From Adiantum capillus-veneris (lineage: Eukaryota; Streptophyta; Polypodiopsida; Polypodiales; Pteridaceae), in the NCBI GenBank assembly GCA_014529385.2, contig CM043944.1, forward strand, positions 89,969,384-90,033,383: a stretch of 64,000 nt of DNA. The letters run 5' to 3'. Both the position numbers and the translations under genes were made by a program. The notes beneath the pieces are model-generated. The model saw only the letters and a list, made by a program, of their open reading frames with translations, made no database searches and was not told where the DNA came from. Positions 31,005 through 42,280 of this stretch are shown here, in pieces. Position 1 is the first letter of the stretch. Every line of letters starts with the position of its first letter.

Positions 31005-32455
31005 GTAAGTTCTATACTTATCAATGATCCATTGTGTACGGCTGGTAGCTAATCTAAACCCCTGGAAAAAACCCTAGAATTCGAGCAGTGCACGAAAACC
31101 TACGACCAAAACTTGACCATAGCGACCTGTCAGCTCAACCAAATTAGATGAGACTTGAAATGTAGCATGCCCTAACATAATAGAACACTTCAATACCAAC
31201 AGTTGGCCATTCAGCAAGGGTCGAGGGGGTCCCAAGTAGAAAAGCTAGGTTTTTGACAGATGCCAGAATTGGATTCTGACTCCACAAACAGCTTGCATAT
31301 GAGGTCTATACACAATGTATATGACTAGTTTCATAAAGTTAATCAAGCCAAGTCCTTGAAAAGCAAAAAACGGCTCGAAGGCTACAAAGCGTCAAATTTG
31401 ACATACGAAGTCAAACTGACTCCAAATGGGCCAAAATTGGATGAGCTGCTTCAGGACTATGTAGCGGACAGGCCATGTAGTCACAAAAGTCCAAAGCCTC
31501 AAAAGTGACTTACCAACTCTACAGGCCATGTAGTCACAAAAATCGGTGATTGCAGAGTAGACAAAGCATGAAGTGATGCCGGCAAGACCAAATTCAATTT
31601 AGGACTTGTTTTAGGTGTATAGAATATGTTTAGAGCAAAATTTTCAAGTTTTGCAAGAAAAAGTTGATTGCTGTAAATAAATGCGATTATTTACTTTTGT
31701 AAAATTTTGGCTTGAAAATGGTATCATCACCTCACCTATCACTTGTACACACTTATTACATGCCAAATTTTAAGTATGAGCCAAAATGATCACTTCTAAC
31801 TTAGAAAATTACCCAAAAAACGCAAAGAAGTCCTTGCTAACCAATTTCTGAGTTATGAGTCACATTTTTTGATCCAAATCACCTCATATCACATACACAG
31901 GGTCTATACCATGCCTAGAATCAAGTTGTACCAAAAAGATTCATTTTGATGAAAAAGTTAATAATCGTGATTATTTACTTTTTGGCCAAAATGGGGGAAA
32001 ATTGCAATTTTGCCATCATGGGACCAAAGTACATGATGTCCTAAGCTCATTAACCAAGTTTGAACAAATTTGGAGTTCAAAATCTCAAAATTTCTTCACA
32101 TCTATTTTTTCACAGACCTAAAGCCTAAATCTAGCACAATTTTCATTCTATGCACTCAAATGAGCCCATATTTCACTCAGAGTATGTATTTGGTATATAC
32201 TTCAAGCCTATAATCTCAAAATTGCAAAAAGTTGAAAAAATTACTCAGCTCTAAATAATCGCGATTATTTACTTTTGTTGCAATTTTTTGTTTCGACTTC
32301 AAGAATTTGATCTTTACATGCTTATATGCATCTATGCATGTTCAAAAATTGATTTTAAGCAAATTGGACTCAAATTGTCAGCAATTCAGTCTGAAGGACC
32401 TTTCAGAGCGGAATCTGCCAAATTTGCTAACTTTGACACTCTATTCACTTAGCAG
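31005..32455 (+). other. H2 leader, predicted intron
   Basis: Bounded by GGG|GTAAGT (31005) and TTCACTTAGCAG| (ends 32455), 5 nt before the gag ATG. It holds three phased palindromes and a direct repeat of GGCCATGTAGTCACAAAA (about 31470 and 31522). There is no coding potential. Splicing is inferred from signals only. Confidence 0.5.
31673..32272. repeat. Phased palindrome array of the H2 leader
   Basis: Three palindromic sites of the H1 type at 31673-31694, 31957-31978 and 32251-32272, with steps of 284 and 294 bp. The third has the perfect CGCG centre; the first two have one or two changed bases. Intervening sequence shows little similarity to the H1 array. Confidence 0.85.
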
Positions 32456-32460
32456 GAGCC

Positions 32461-32645
32461 ATGCAAGCTGCAGAGAAGGCCAAGAAGAGAGTCTCGCAAA
32501 AGGAGAAGTTGCAAGAGCTACCACCTTACCAACTGGTCCCCAGTTCAGTAAACACGGCCAAAGCGACTTACATGTCGAAAGGACTGCTTGAGGAAAATAA
32601 CACTACGGTTTTCACAAGTAGATTCAAAAGTGAAGAAGGACATCA
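32461..32645 (+). pseudogene. H2 gag N-terminus, truncated
   Basis: The ATG (CATGCAAGC) lies 5 nt after a good acceptor. It encodes a Lys/Glu-rich start (MQAAEKAKKRVSQKEKLQEL) with no capsid domain reached. At about 32646 the sequence switches to minus-strand A3 RT, so H2 is cut there. The role as gag is inferred from its place after LTR and leader. Confidence 0.45.
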
Positions 32646-34441
32646 GGTATTTAGGATATCTTCATCCACTATCCTTATTTGATGATAGCCACTTTTAAGG
32701 TCAATCCTACTGAAGTAGGTAGAACCGTGTAGCTTATCAAACAGATCTTCTACCTGAGGCACGAGAAATCTGTTTTGATAGTGATATGGTTTAGCGCTCG
32801 ATAGTCCACATACATACGGTATGTACCATCTTCTTTTGCACTTAAAAGACTGGATAACAAAAGGGAGAGGAGCTAGGCCTCACCATCCCTTTGTCAACCA
32901 ATTCTTGTACTTGCCTCATGATCTCCTCTTATTGAGCTTTGAGAAACTTGATAGGGAGGCTTCTTAGGCGGTGAGCTTCCTGGTAGGAGCTCAATTTGAT
33001 GGTGATCATCGACTCATTTTGGAGGTAAGTCCATAGGGATATCATCGATGAACACATCTTTGAATCCTTTTAGAAAATTAGACAAGTCTAACTCTTCTTG
33101 ATTCCTATCATTTACATTTGATGAAACATTAGGACTTTTTGACAAAAATCATGTACGCAAAAACTGAGCTCTTCATTTATTTATCAAAAGCAGGAGAATT
33201 TACAAGTATTACGACCAAACTCACTAGCATTTATAGACATGTTCTTTCCTCTATAGGTGAAGTAGATTCTCCTTTCAAGGAACTTCATGTTGGCAACCAT
33301 GCAGTTGAATCATGGTGCCCCTAGGATAGCATCCTCATGTTGGAGAGGAGAGATGAAAAAGTCTTCTTTGTCGACATAGCTTTGGACATGAAGCCTCAAC
33401 TTCCCAATCAAGGGAGTAACAAAGGCTCGTTGTCCCTTGAAATCAGTGTCATTTGTTACAACATCTCCCATCTCAAACGCTTGAATGCCCAACTTGGTGG
33501 CCAACTCCATTGATATGAAGCTGTGAGTAGAGCCAGGGTCAAACAAGATCACGGCATTGTGCTCCCTTATCTTTCCCCAAGTATAGGAGAGAGGTGCACC
33601 TTTGCAATGAGCATACTCATTTGGAGCTTTGATGGTGGTGGAAGCCCTAGGAGTCTCATTACGAGCATTTTTCTTGGGGCAAGAACGTTAGCCATGTCCT
33701 TGCTCCCCACACTTAAAACACTTATGGTCCTTGCAAAAATCTTCAAGCTCTTCAGGAGAGAGTTTGTTTTTACCTTTGTAAACTCCCTTCTCCTTGGACC
33801 AATTGGTATTGTTGTTGTTGTTGGAATTGCCTTGGGAAGAATTTTGGGCATTGGTTTTTTCCTTTGCATCATTTTTGTATGTTTTCCATGGGCTTGACAT
33901 TCCGTCTAGCCCCTTGTTGGAGATTGATGCGTGAAGCAACCATGGTGTGGTAGATTACTTTGGTGATAGAAGTAGTCCATTGAGAGTTGACATACTCGGC
34001 CATCTCTTCAGGTAATCCCACACAAAACTGTTACTTTTGCTCGACAAAGTCTATCTTTTGGAAGACATTAGCCTTGAGATGTAAGTCACAAACCTTGTCT
34101 ACGTATTTGTGGATAGCCACATCTTTAGAAGAACTTAAAGTTTTATTACTTTCTTGCTCTTTGGATTCCTCCTCTTGTATGGGAAAGAATCTTCTTTTGG
34201 GGATCTCTTCAAGAGGCCTCCTAAGCTCTCTCTCCTCATGGAGAGGAAGGATAATGCCATAAGCACGAAGTTGTTGAGTAACTTTGGCTTGCAAAGCAAG
34301 GTTGCCCATAGCTTGTTGTAACCTAGTAACAAGATAATTGACAAACATGGGGGCATCATCATTAGCACCTTCATGTGCAAAATCAAAGTTATTAATGTTC
34401 ATTCTACTCTCTTGGTTATTGTCAATCAACCATGTTGACAA
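32646..34441 (-). pseudogene. A3 gag-pol fragment (chromovirus, minus)
   Basis: Reading on the minus strand: gag start (34441), an internal deletion of roughly 250 codons joining the N-terminus to HKYVDKVCDLHLKANVF, CCHC-like CFKCGEQGHG (about 33700), protease FDPGSTHSFIS (about 33540), then RT through FPVP-like, [19 protein letters not shown], ending at 32646. RT active site, RNase H and integrase are gone. It aligns with A1 but is much more diverged and has many stops. Confidence 0.9.
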
Positions 34442-34628
34442 AATTTGTGTACTTACTTAGTGTATGATTTGGCAATGCAAAGCCAGTTGCTACTCCTCTT
34501 AACCTTTGAAAATCGGCACTTAACTACCTACACCCACGGCTCAAAGTGGTTAATTATAGAGAGTACTGGAGTGGGCCTAATATTGTAGAATTGCCGAGGG
34601 CTAGCTCCTTTCGGACTTCTTATGGCTC

Positions 34629-34672
34629 AATAATGGTAAATCCATAGGCAAGTCTAAAAATACCCTATTATT
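34629..34672 (-). promoter_or_regulatory. A3 leader hairpin
   Basis: Counterpart of the A1/A2 leader hairpin. The arms CCTATTATT and AATAATGG (plus-strand spelling) keep the AATAAT/ATTATT pairing by a paired change relative to A1, with one unpaired base. Confidence 0.45.
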
Positions 34673-34829
34673 AAGTCCAAATCTCTCGAGGTATGCACCA
34701 TATCCCATATAGTGGGCTCAACAAAACCGATAATAGATCCCAGTTCTTACCGTAATGTAATTAACAAAATCAACCATTTATAGGATACTTAATGACCTCT
34801 CTTCTTAAGCAAGAAAAGAGAAACCAAAT

Positions 34830-34841
34830 TCTTTGATACCA
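34830..34841 (-). promoter_or_regulatory. A3 primer-binding site
   Basis: TGGTATCAAAGA on the minus strand, a mutated form of the A-family TGGTATCAGAGC, directly after the LTR end ATTACA. Confidence 0.85.
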
Positions 34842-34842
34842 A

Positions 34843-35059
34843 TGTAATGGAAATGACATATTAACTTTGAGAGTAGCAGAAATTAAAGAGGATACTTTGG
34901 TGAAATTACTTTGTGAGCATAAAGGGTGAACTTGATTGATGGTAGCAACATAAACATAGCATTTAGTTAACTTGGCATGAACAATACTTTTGCACAAGAG
35001 AGAGTTTAGAGAACATGACAAAAATTGAGGACCGGATTTATGTGGAGCCGGTCCCCTCG
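34843..35059 (-). mobile_element. Right part of the A3 LTR
   Basis: On the minus strand it runs GGGGACCGGCTCCA...TCCGGTCCTCAA to CCATTACA, matching the final 220 bp of the A1 LTR. It begins exactly at the LTR-B edge. Joined in thought to 1020-1921 it restores the A-type order around GGAGAGGGGACCGG. Confidence 0.88.
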
Positions 35060-35980
35060 TGTGGGACGGGTGTCTAACCTCACTCCTATCTTATTGCAGA
35101 TTTTGCGAGAAGCACGATTAAATTGTCAATCCATGGGACGAAGCTGACTTGACTAGTGCATAGAGGCTACAAGAGGTTGTCAATCTCTTGGAAAACAACA
35201 AATAACTTGCATCTAACTCGGGCTACACTCAAGTGACTGAAACCACCAAAAGCCAATCTCTCATCAACAAATAAATCACATCCGTCACAGCATCAAATGA
35301 CATCCAAACATAAGCGAACTTTTAGGACGGGTTTATAAGACCTAAGCACACATGCTTATGGTCTCAAATCCCACTTTAGGTCAAGTGCAAAAATCGCGAT
35401 TATTAACAACAATGGATTTTTGACCTAGTCGTTTTCGACCCAGAATGCATCTAATTGCTTATTTTTTATGCCCCAATACCCCGCCTATGCTTAGTTTTTT
35501 ATTTTGAAGTGTAAATTCCTACTTATGATGAAATAAGGCCGCGGGTCGACGACGCCAAAAGCTAAAAAATACTGTGAAATGCTTATGTCAATGTGTAGAG
35601 CTCTAGCCTGCGGTTGCAAAGCAATAGACATGACTGCAATGCAACAACCGGGGAGGGAGTAGGAAGCACGAAAAGGAGAGAAGTGAGCGCCGTTAGCTCA
35701 CGCTGTGTTTCTATTATCCAAAAACTTTCAATTAACTTACAAAAATTGGCTTTTATACCTTAGCCAAGGTTTTTGGTGGTCAAAACTAATAATTTGGGAG
35801 CTCTAACTAAAGATGGCTAATGACACGTTGATACAATTTGGAATCTTGTAGTCCCACCTCATCAATTACAAAGATTTATCCGAAAAATAGGAGTTACGAT
35901 ATTCTCGATTTATCAAAATAATAAATGTTTTTACAATGAGAGCTCCAAAAAATGATATCCAAGTTAGTTTGTTGCTAACA
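35060..35980 (-). mobile_element. LTR of element B (3' LTR, minus copy)
   Basis: On the minus strand it starts TGTTAGCAAC after a polypurine tract and ends CCCACA. Colinear with 1922-2776, apart from an indel/replacement near 35385-35490 that includes a CGCG-centred half palindrome (35391-35409). The flank CGAGG compares with AGAGG before the plus copy, consistent with a partly mutated target duplication. Confidence 0.9.
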
Positions 35981-35998
35981 TTCTCCCCCTCCTCGCCT
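35981..35998 (-). promoter_or_regulatory. Element B polypurine tract
   Basis: On the minus strand GGCGAGGAGGGGGAGAA directly precedes the TG of LTR-B. This identifies 35060-35980 as the 3' LTR and places the ORF above it inside element B. Confidence 0.8.
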
Positions 35999-36195
35999 GT
36001 GTCGTCCCTTGACACAGCTTTATGGGCTGAAATAGTCTTCGGGTTAATGGGTGGCGAGGCGGTTTTTAAGTGCATATGCAGAGCCTTTTCATATCTGATC
36101 TTTCGTTGTTTGTCTGGCACCTGCAAAAACTGCATAGTGACTCTGTTTTTAAGCTCAACTGCGGAGTAGCCGATGATTTGAAGTCCGGTTGCTGA

Positions 36196-39118
36196 TCACT
36201 GGCCCAAAAATCTTAGTTCGCCAAGTGAAGAACACTGTGTAGAACGCTTCCTCAAACGCCAGCATATTATGAGAAGGTAAGAACATGCAGCGGGCATAGA
36301 ATCCAAGAGGACTTCTTCGGAAGGTTGGCCACTGAGATCGTAGCATAAACCTTTATTGCCCTCAAGAAATGACATCCACGGGGCTCCTGCTTGCTCTGGC
36401 TCATGAAATACTTCAATGCAAGTGAGCAGCATTCGGCAAATTTTATAAAGCATAGCACATGATAGATCATGTAGACTTTTGAAGAATGCCATGGCGTCTG
36501 TTAGGGTTTTCACCATGTATTCTTCTATCGGAGATCCCTTGTCTAGAGCTGGCAATCTTGGATAATTCAGCCAAGTTGGCCGCTTCTTTGTTATTTCCCC
36601 ATGTGCTTGCCACGTCCTTACACTTGGTGCAAGACAAAAATTTGGATCCTTTTAAAGTGCCGCAGGTGCTCTTATGAACAGAATAAGGTATCTTGGATTC
36701 TTGTTCAGCCAGCTCCTTCTCCACTTGGGGTGGACTTCATCTGCACCTTCTACTTGCATGTCTTTATAAAGTTGTTCCTTGACTTGGAGCAGCTCTTCCT
36801 TTATCAAGGGATATGGCAGGGATTGTCGATGCCATTGTGCATTGATTTGATTGGGAGTGAGTTAAGTAACATTGACAGAGTGAAGAACTCTCAACTCCGT
36901 ATCCATCGTTTCTTTCCACTGCTCATTCGTCTCTTGTGTTACCTTTTCCATAAGTGCATCTTCCTCAGCTTTTGACAGTTGTACCATTGGCTCTTCATCT
37001 GCTTCTGTTAGTGGTACTCGGAAATCTTCTTTGCCACTTAGCCCTTCTGCTGGCTGAGTTTCCATCTCAATGAAAGATACTAAGGGAATATCAATTTGTG
37101 GTTGCTCTAAAGTACTTGCTTCTTCCTACGTTTCTGGCTGTCCTTCTCTCAAAAGCTGGTTGACTCTCTTCCGCTCGGCTATTTCTTTGAGCAGGTCTTC
37201 CTCTCGTTGGACCCGCACTAATGTCAGGCCTCTACGTTGAGACTGGTCCAACTTTAGCTCTAGCTCAAGGTCTTTGTTCTTTTTTTCTAGTGCTTTGTAT
37301 ACTTCGTCGGTTCCTTTGATCGAGGCAACTGTGCGATTTTGTCTAATTTGTCGTAGAAAGGTTGCCTGATCATTGATCCTCTGCTCTGACTCTAGCAATG
37401 AGACGTTTGCTACATCTAGTTGTACTTGAATTTTTTTAAACTGATAGAGTTGTAGTTAGAAGTTCGTCGGTAACCTCTGTCAGTTGTTCGTCTTTTGTTT
37501 TGCAAGCATCTGTCAACTTCATGAGAAGTTCACCTAATTCTTTCATCTTCTTTTGCTGCTTGTCCCTTGCTAGCTGGTGTTGTTCAGCTTTGGCTTTCAA
37601 ATCCTGGACTTGCTGTTGTAGATTGGTGATGACATCTAGTCTGTCCTCTAACTCTCCTTGGAGAGCGTCAATCACCACCTCCAGTTCTTTAGCCTTTGTG
37701 TTGCGGATAAGTGTTGTTGATCGGAGTTTTTCTATCATATCCTACATTTGTTTTGCATATTCATTGACTTGCAGGATTACTTCATCATTGGTCTGCTAGT
37801 CTTCACTTCTTGATAGTTGTCTAGATGTTTTGGCAATCTCTTGTAACTCTCTTGGCGGCATCGTGGCAGCCGGTTGTTCTTGCCCTTGAGGCTGTGGCTG
37901 GCCCTCTTTTGCTTTGTCATCTTGAGGCTTCGTGGATGCCTTGGCCGCTTCTTGTTGTGTGGAGGTAGAAGTGGTTTCCGTTGTTGCTTGTTCCCGTTTG
38001 CTCAAACTTTTTTGATTCCTCTTGTGGAGTACTTGCTTCTCTTTCCGGCTCTGGGTCTTTTTCTTTGGCTTGGTCCTGAGTGGTGGCTACCTGTTGTGCA
38101 AACTCTGCTGCCTCTTGTGGTTCAAGCTCTTTTTCTTTAGTGGGCTCAGCATGTGTGGTCTTATCTGCTGGTGATAGGCTTGGCATGGGGTGATGGTGGT
38201 GGGCTTGGCATGGGGTGGTCATGTTGTTCTGTAGAGTAGGTGAAGAAGGTCGGGGAGACATGTCACCTTGTTCATGCTGGGCTTCTGCTTGTGCGGTTGC
38301 TCCTTCCACTTGTTTTTGTTGCTCCGCCGCATCTTTAGCTTTCTTCTTTGCTTCTTGAGCTTCTTTCAACTTCAAAGCCTCTACCTCAATTCAATAGGTA
38401 CCACTTTGCAGGGTCCTTTCCTTGAGCTTGGCGGCTTCGTTCATAGGAGTGCTTCTCTCTTTCAAATCTTGCCTGATTTTGTTGTGGCTCCTCCTGATGT
38501 GTTGCCACAAATTTTCTTTTCATTTCGTCAATGCGGGCTCTTCTTTCCTCATTATCCGAGCTTTCACCGCTATGCCGTTTTGGAGAGCTCTCAACAGAAT
38601 CTTCATCATATTTGTACATTTCTTTAGTAGATCTTGTGGCTCTTGGAGATGGCTATGCTGACACTATCCACATGTTCTGATCTGGGACAGGTGGCAAGTT
38701 ATCTACCATGCCAATAGCGTGGTAGGAAATTCTTGTGAGAACTTTAGGTGTGTCCAGATATGTTATCTTACCCTCTTTCTTTGTCCCCTTCAATGTGGAC
38801 AACACGTACTACGCGTGGTCAATGGGTTGCCTGGTTGTAGACTTTAAAACTTGTGTAAATGTGGTTGAAACCGCATGGTTGGGTGTTGTGTACCTTGGCG
38901 GTCTCTTTGCGAGGAAGTGTTGATGATATAGTCTTGCAGGTTCTTCCACCTATTTTTGGATGAGATCAGCAAATGTTGCAGCAGTTGTTTCCTTGGTGAA
39001 AGTGCCTGTTGTTTTCCTGTCTCTTGCCCTCTTGGTCATTCCTTCTGTCGGCAATTTGAGGGTGTCATCCACTATCTCTTTTGTAATGATCACTATCTCT
39101 CCAACAAAAACTGCAGGA
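36196..39118 (-). pseudogene. Element B internal ORF: acidic/Gln-rich plus long coiled coil, unknown function
   Basis: About 970 codons on the minus strand with several stops and frame changes. From the N-terminal side: a compact region (about 38700-39118, DDTLKLPTEG...), charged helical stretch (about 38390-38620), Ala/Glu/Gln/Pro-rich low complexity (37800-38380), and a strong heptad coiled coil (37126-37738, e.g. LQQQVQDLKAKAEQ). The C-terminal part (36196-36560) is compact, with several Cys and Trp. No protease, RT, RNase H, integrase or zinc knuckle is seen. It ends just before the polypurine tract, so B may be non-autonomous with its own protein. Confidence 0.65.
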
Positions 39119-41520
39119 AAAGGATGCCCACATTACAAAGCTTGGAAACACCATCACACATTTGAAAGAAAGACCCTTGGTGCAAGAGATTGCAAGCGTG
39201 CATTTTCAACTATTGGAACACTTGGCACATATGGGTGGAGCATGCAAATGATGAGTGACAGCCACAAGGTGACTTTTTCTTCACTTACACGACACATTTC
39301 TACTTCACCCTGCTTGCTAAAATTTATCTTGTTGATTGTCAAAAACTTTATTTAGGAGTCATGCGATGGAACAAGCCAAGATGATTGAGTCAACCTTCTC
39401 ACTAGTTGTCTTGATACCCATGATGTTATTTCTATCTTACATTCACCTCAGGGGAAGCACATTAGTGATGCAGTCATCAAGGAGCTTATGCACAAATTGG
39501 CCAATGTGGTTAGTGAAGATGACATGCAACAAGCTTGTGAAGAGGCTAGGATCAGCACTAAAGCCTACAAGGTTATTTTTCAACTCCTAAAGGATGCCCA
39601 GTGGGATGGAGAACCCGTTCTCCATTCGGCACAAGGTCAACCTTGCAAACAAATCCACAAACAAAAATGTGTTCTCTCGCATTGGGGTATACCTACACAT
39701 TGACGACACAATTCCTACTTTACTTTATGCTTCATGCACATCAAATACAAGGGAAAAATCTAGGCAAAACTCCATAAGGTCGTCGAAGACGGTCTTCCCT
39801 TACACAATGTGGAACAATATATTTGTGGGCCTCAAAAGGCTTCGGCAAGCTTTGCTTAGATTCTACGAGCTACTTCAAGAAGGCAACACAATATACTTCT
39901 TACTTTTGGTTGTATTATTGTTATCATAGACTATGATGTGTAAGGTCTTGCCTCTACTAGTTTTGCAGTGCTTGGCACAAAGGTCGCTTTTGTGTTAAAA
40001 CTCAATGAGTGTCACAAATAGTGAAAGATCAAAGGTTAGAGAGGTTAAGTGTCACTCTAATGAATGAGCCTAGTTGCAACAAAGTGAAGGGATTTAATCA
40101 AGCCATCTTCCACCGTGTCTTTCAATGTGCAATTAGAGAAAGAAATTTGGTGGCTAGGTGCTATTGAGGTGCCCAAAAAGACCAATGGAGTATTTTCATG
40201 GATTTTTGAGAGAACTCCATGGATTACAAAAATAATACACTCCCAACTTGTAGGTGAGAAGTTGGAGGTTGAGGGTTTATGTAGCTTTGATGTGGAGTGG
40301 CACTTGGCCGGGGACTTAAAGACCATAAAGTGTTTTCTTCACTGCAAACAAGGGGCTTCTTCACTCTATCCTTGTCCACTTTGCACTCGGAGGTACAAAC
40401 CTAACAGACAAATCACAAAGAACTATGCAAAGGGCGGTTCAATGGTTCCATGGCAAGAGGATGGAGACAAAGCATTGGACAATTTTGATGTTGGGAAGCA
40501 TCTAATTTGAGATGCCCCATGCTCAATGCCCCAGATCATGCACTAAAGGACAAGGCCTAGAATCCCATCTTTCCATTTTCTCTATCTAATGTACATTTTT
40601 GTACATTGCATGCATTCATGTGCATTTTTTATAGGCTATTGAAGCTCCACATTGACTATGCTTTCACAATGAAACCATTGCAAAAGTCCAAGGAGGCGAT
40701 CATTAGGGTGGAGGCACTTCTCAATTCCATTGGCTGTCACGGTGGAAATGTGTCAATTGTTGCTACAAAGAGCACAAGAGAGAACCATGAGATTACCCAA
40801 CAAGCATCAATGAGTGGACAAAAAGCCAGACACTTCTTGAAGAAATAAACACAAGGAAACCCATGCCAAGATGATGCTCAAAATAGCTCCAACCACAAGG
40901 CAGCTAACCTTTAGGAGCTTTGGAAGGAATTATGTAAAGCTACTACTGAATTAAATGGCGAGCTTGCAAACAAGTGCAAGCAAGTTTGTGCAACTTTTGA
41001 TAGAATGGTCAAGCATACGGATCTTACCATCACAAACAAAGGAGCAACACCAATCATTTCAAGTGGTGTTGGTGCATTTCACCAAGGTTTTTACCCTTGC
41101 TTGGGGTGAGAATAACATCACACATATGGTAAGCCATGTCACATAGTGAAAATATTATAAGATATTGTTTTCATTTCATAACTTGCATCATTTACTCGTG
41201 TGAACAACATATCTTATTTGCGCATGGAGCATTTTTTATGCACAAATATGGTTTGCTTGAGATTTTTAGAACTTAGTGCATGGAGAAGTTCCATTATCAA
41301 GCTAGGGGGTGTACTTTACAAATACTTGACAAGGTGGTGGTGTGGTACAGTCTAATTATCTAAAAGAGATGCTCAACTAGCTCCTTCGTATGACATTTGC
41401 TCATAAGCTCACCATGGAGCATGTGCAACAACCCAAGACTACAAGGGAAGTGCACAAATTGAGTCATCAACAGCACAGCAACAAGTGGTGAATGTCACAT
41501 TAGTCCTTTGAAAGAAAGAT
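39119..41520 (+). pseudogene. DNA-transposase-like remnant, superfamily unassigned
   Basis: Broken plus-strand frames: 39464-39640 (HKLANVVSEDDMQQACEEAR), 39594-39929, 40115-40510, 40606-40848 and 40955-41146. The best piece has VEWHLAGDLKTIKCFLHCKQ followed by CPLC (Asp codon 40313; Cys codons 40373 and 40382), a pattern of an acidic catalytic strand and a zinc pair known from DDE-type transposases. A later SIGCHGGNVSIV block and WGENNITHMVSH tail fit the same protein. No terminal inverted repeats were found. The link between pieces is inferred from order and strand. Confidence 0.5.
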
Positions 41521-41886
41521 GTTACATCATTCATTTGAGGTGCCTATTATTTTCTTATACATTTCTTGGTGTCTCTCTTGCGCCTAAGGAAACTCCCCAC
41601 CCAAGAGGGAGTGCGCTATCTCCTGAGCGTCACTTGAGCCAATAGATGTGTGTATCCCTATTTGGGCAAGCACAGTGCCATGGAAGCCAATGCCAAATGT
41701 ATTGCGTACTAGGGATCTATGCACTAGGTACAGAAGATGAGTAGTTTGGGCAATAATACTTAAGCACAAAAAAAATCTCAAGGCTTTCAAACACCACGTC
41801 ATGAAATGACCTTGGGGAGTGAACTAACTATGTACAATGGAAACATCACCAGGGGGGAGTTTTCCTATGTAATATGCAAGGGAGGA

Positions 41887-42147
41887 CTATGGTCTGAAGG
41901 CCGTTCGCTTGCCACTCGTCCGTGCTGCAAACTCATCAAGATCTAGGAAATCCTACCATAAACCAATCAAGGGTAAGAAAAAGATAATTAAGGTGAGAGC
42001 AAACAACTTTGAAAGTAAGATAGAATTTACCTCCTGCTCCTTGTCCTCCTCCTCTCTATTGCCCTTAGCATCCAAGTCGATGCATGACTTCATCGCATCC
42101 ACGAACTTTGGCTCATTAGAGGGGAGGTTTGCATTGGAGTAAGCATC
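41887..42147 (-). pseudogene. Two exon-like segments of an unrecognised gene, 3' end
   Basis: The last segment, 41887-41952 (22 codons ending TAG, DFLDLDEFAARTSGKR...), is preceded by a GTTTATGGTAG| acceptor. The previous segment, 42031-42147 (39 codons, DAYSNANLPSN...EEEDKEQE), ends at a |GTAAAT donor. Both are phase 0 and join in frame. The upstream acceptor of the second segment lacks a clear pyrimidine tract. Gene or gene fragment; function unknown. Confidence 0.4.
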
Positions 42148-42280
42148 CTTGCAGCCACAACCTTGTCTTGTGTGGCTTGGAATCTTCCTCTACCACATGC
42201 AATTGCTCTAATGCAGAACCTCCACACACACAAGTGAGATAGTTTGAGTGACGGAGTCATCGAGTGGCAGGAGCTTTCTT

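Noticed and set aside
33523-33897. 124-codon plus frame
   Set aside because: Antisense to the A3 knuckle and protease region, which carries the real motifs on the minus strand.
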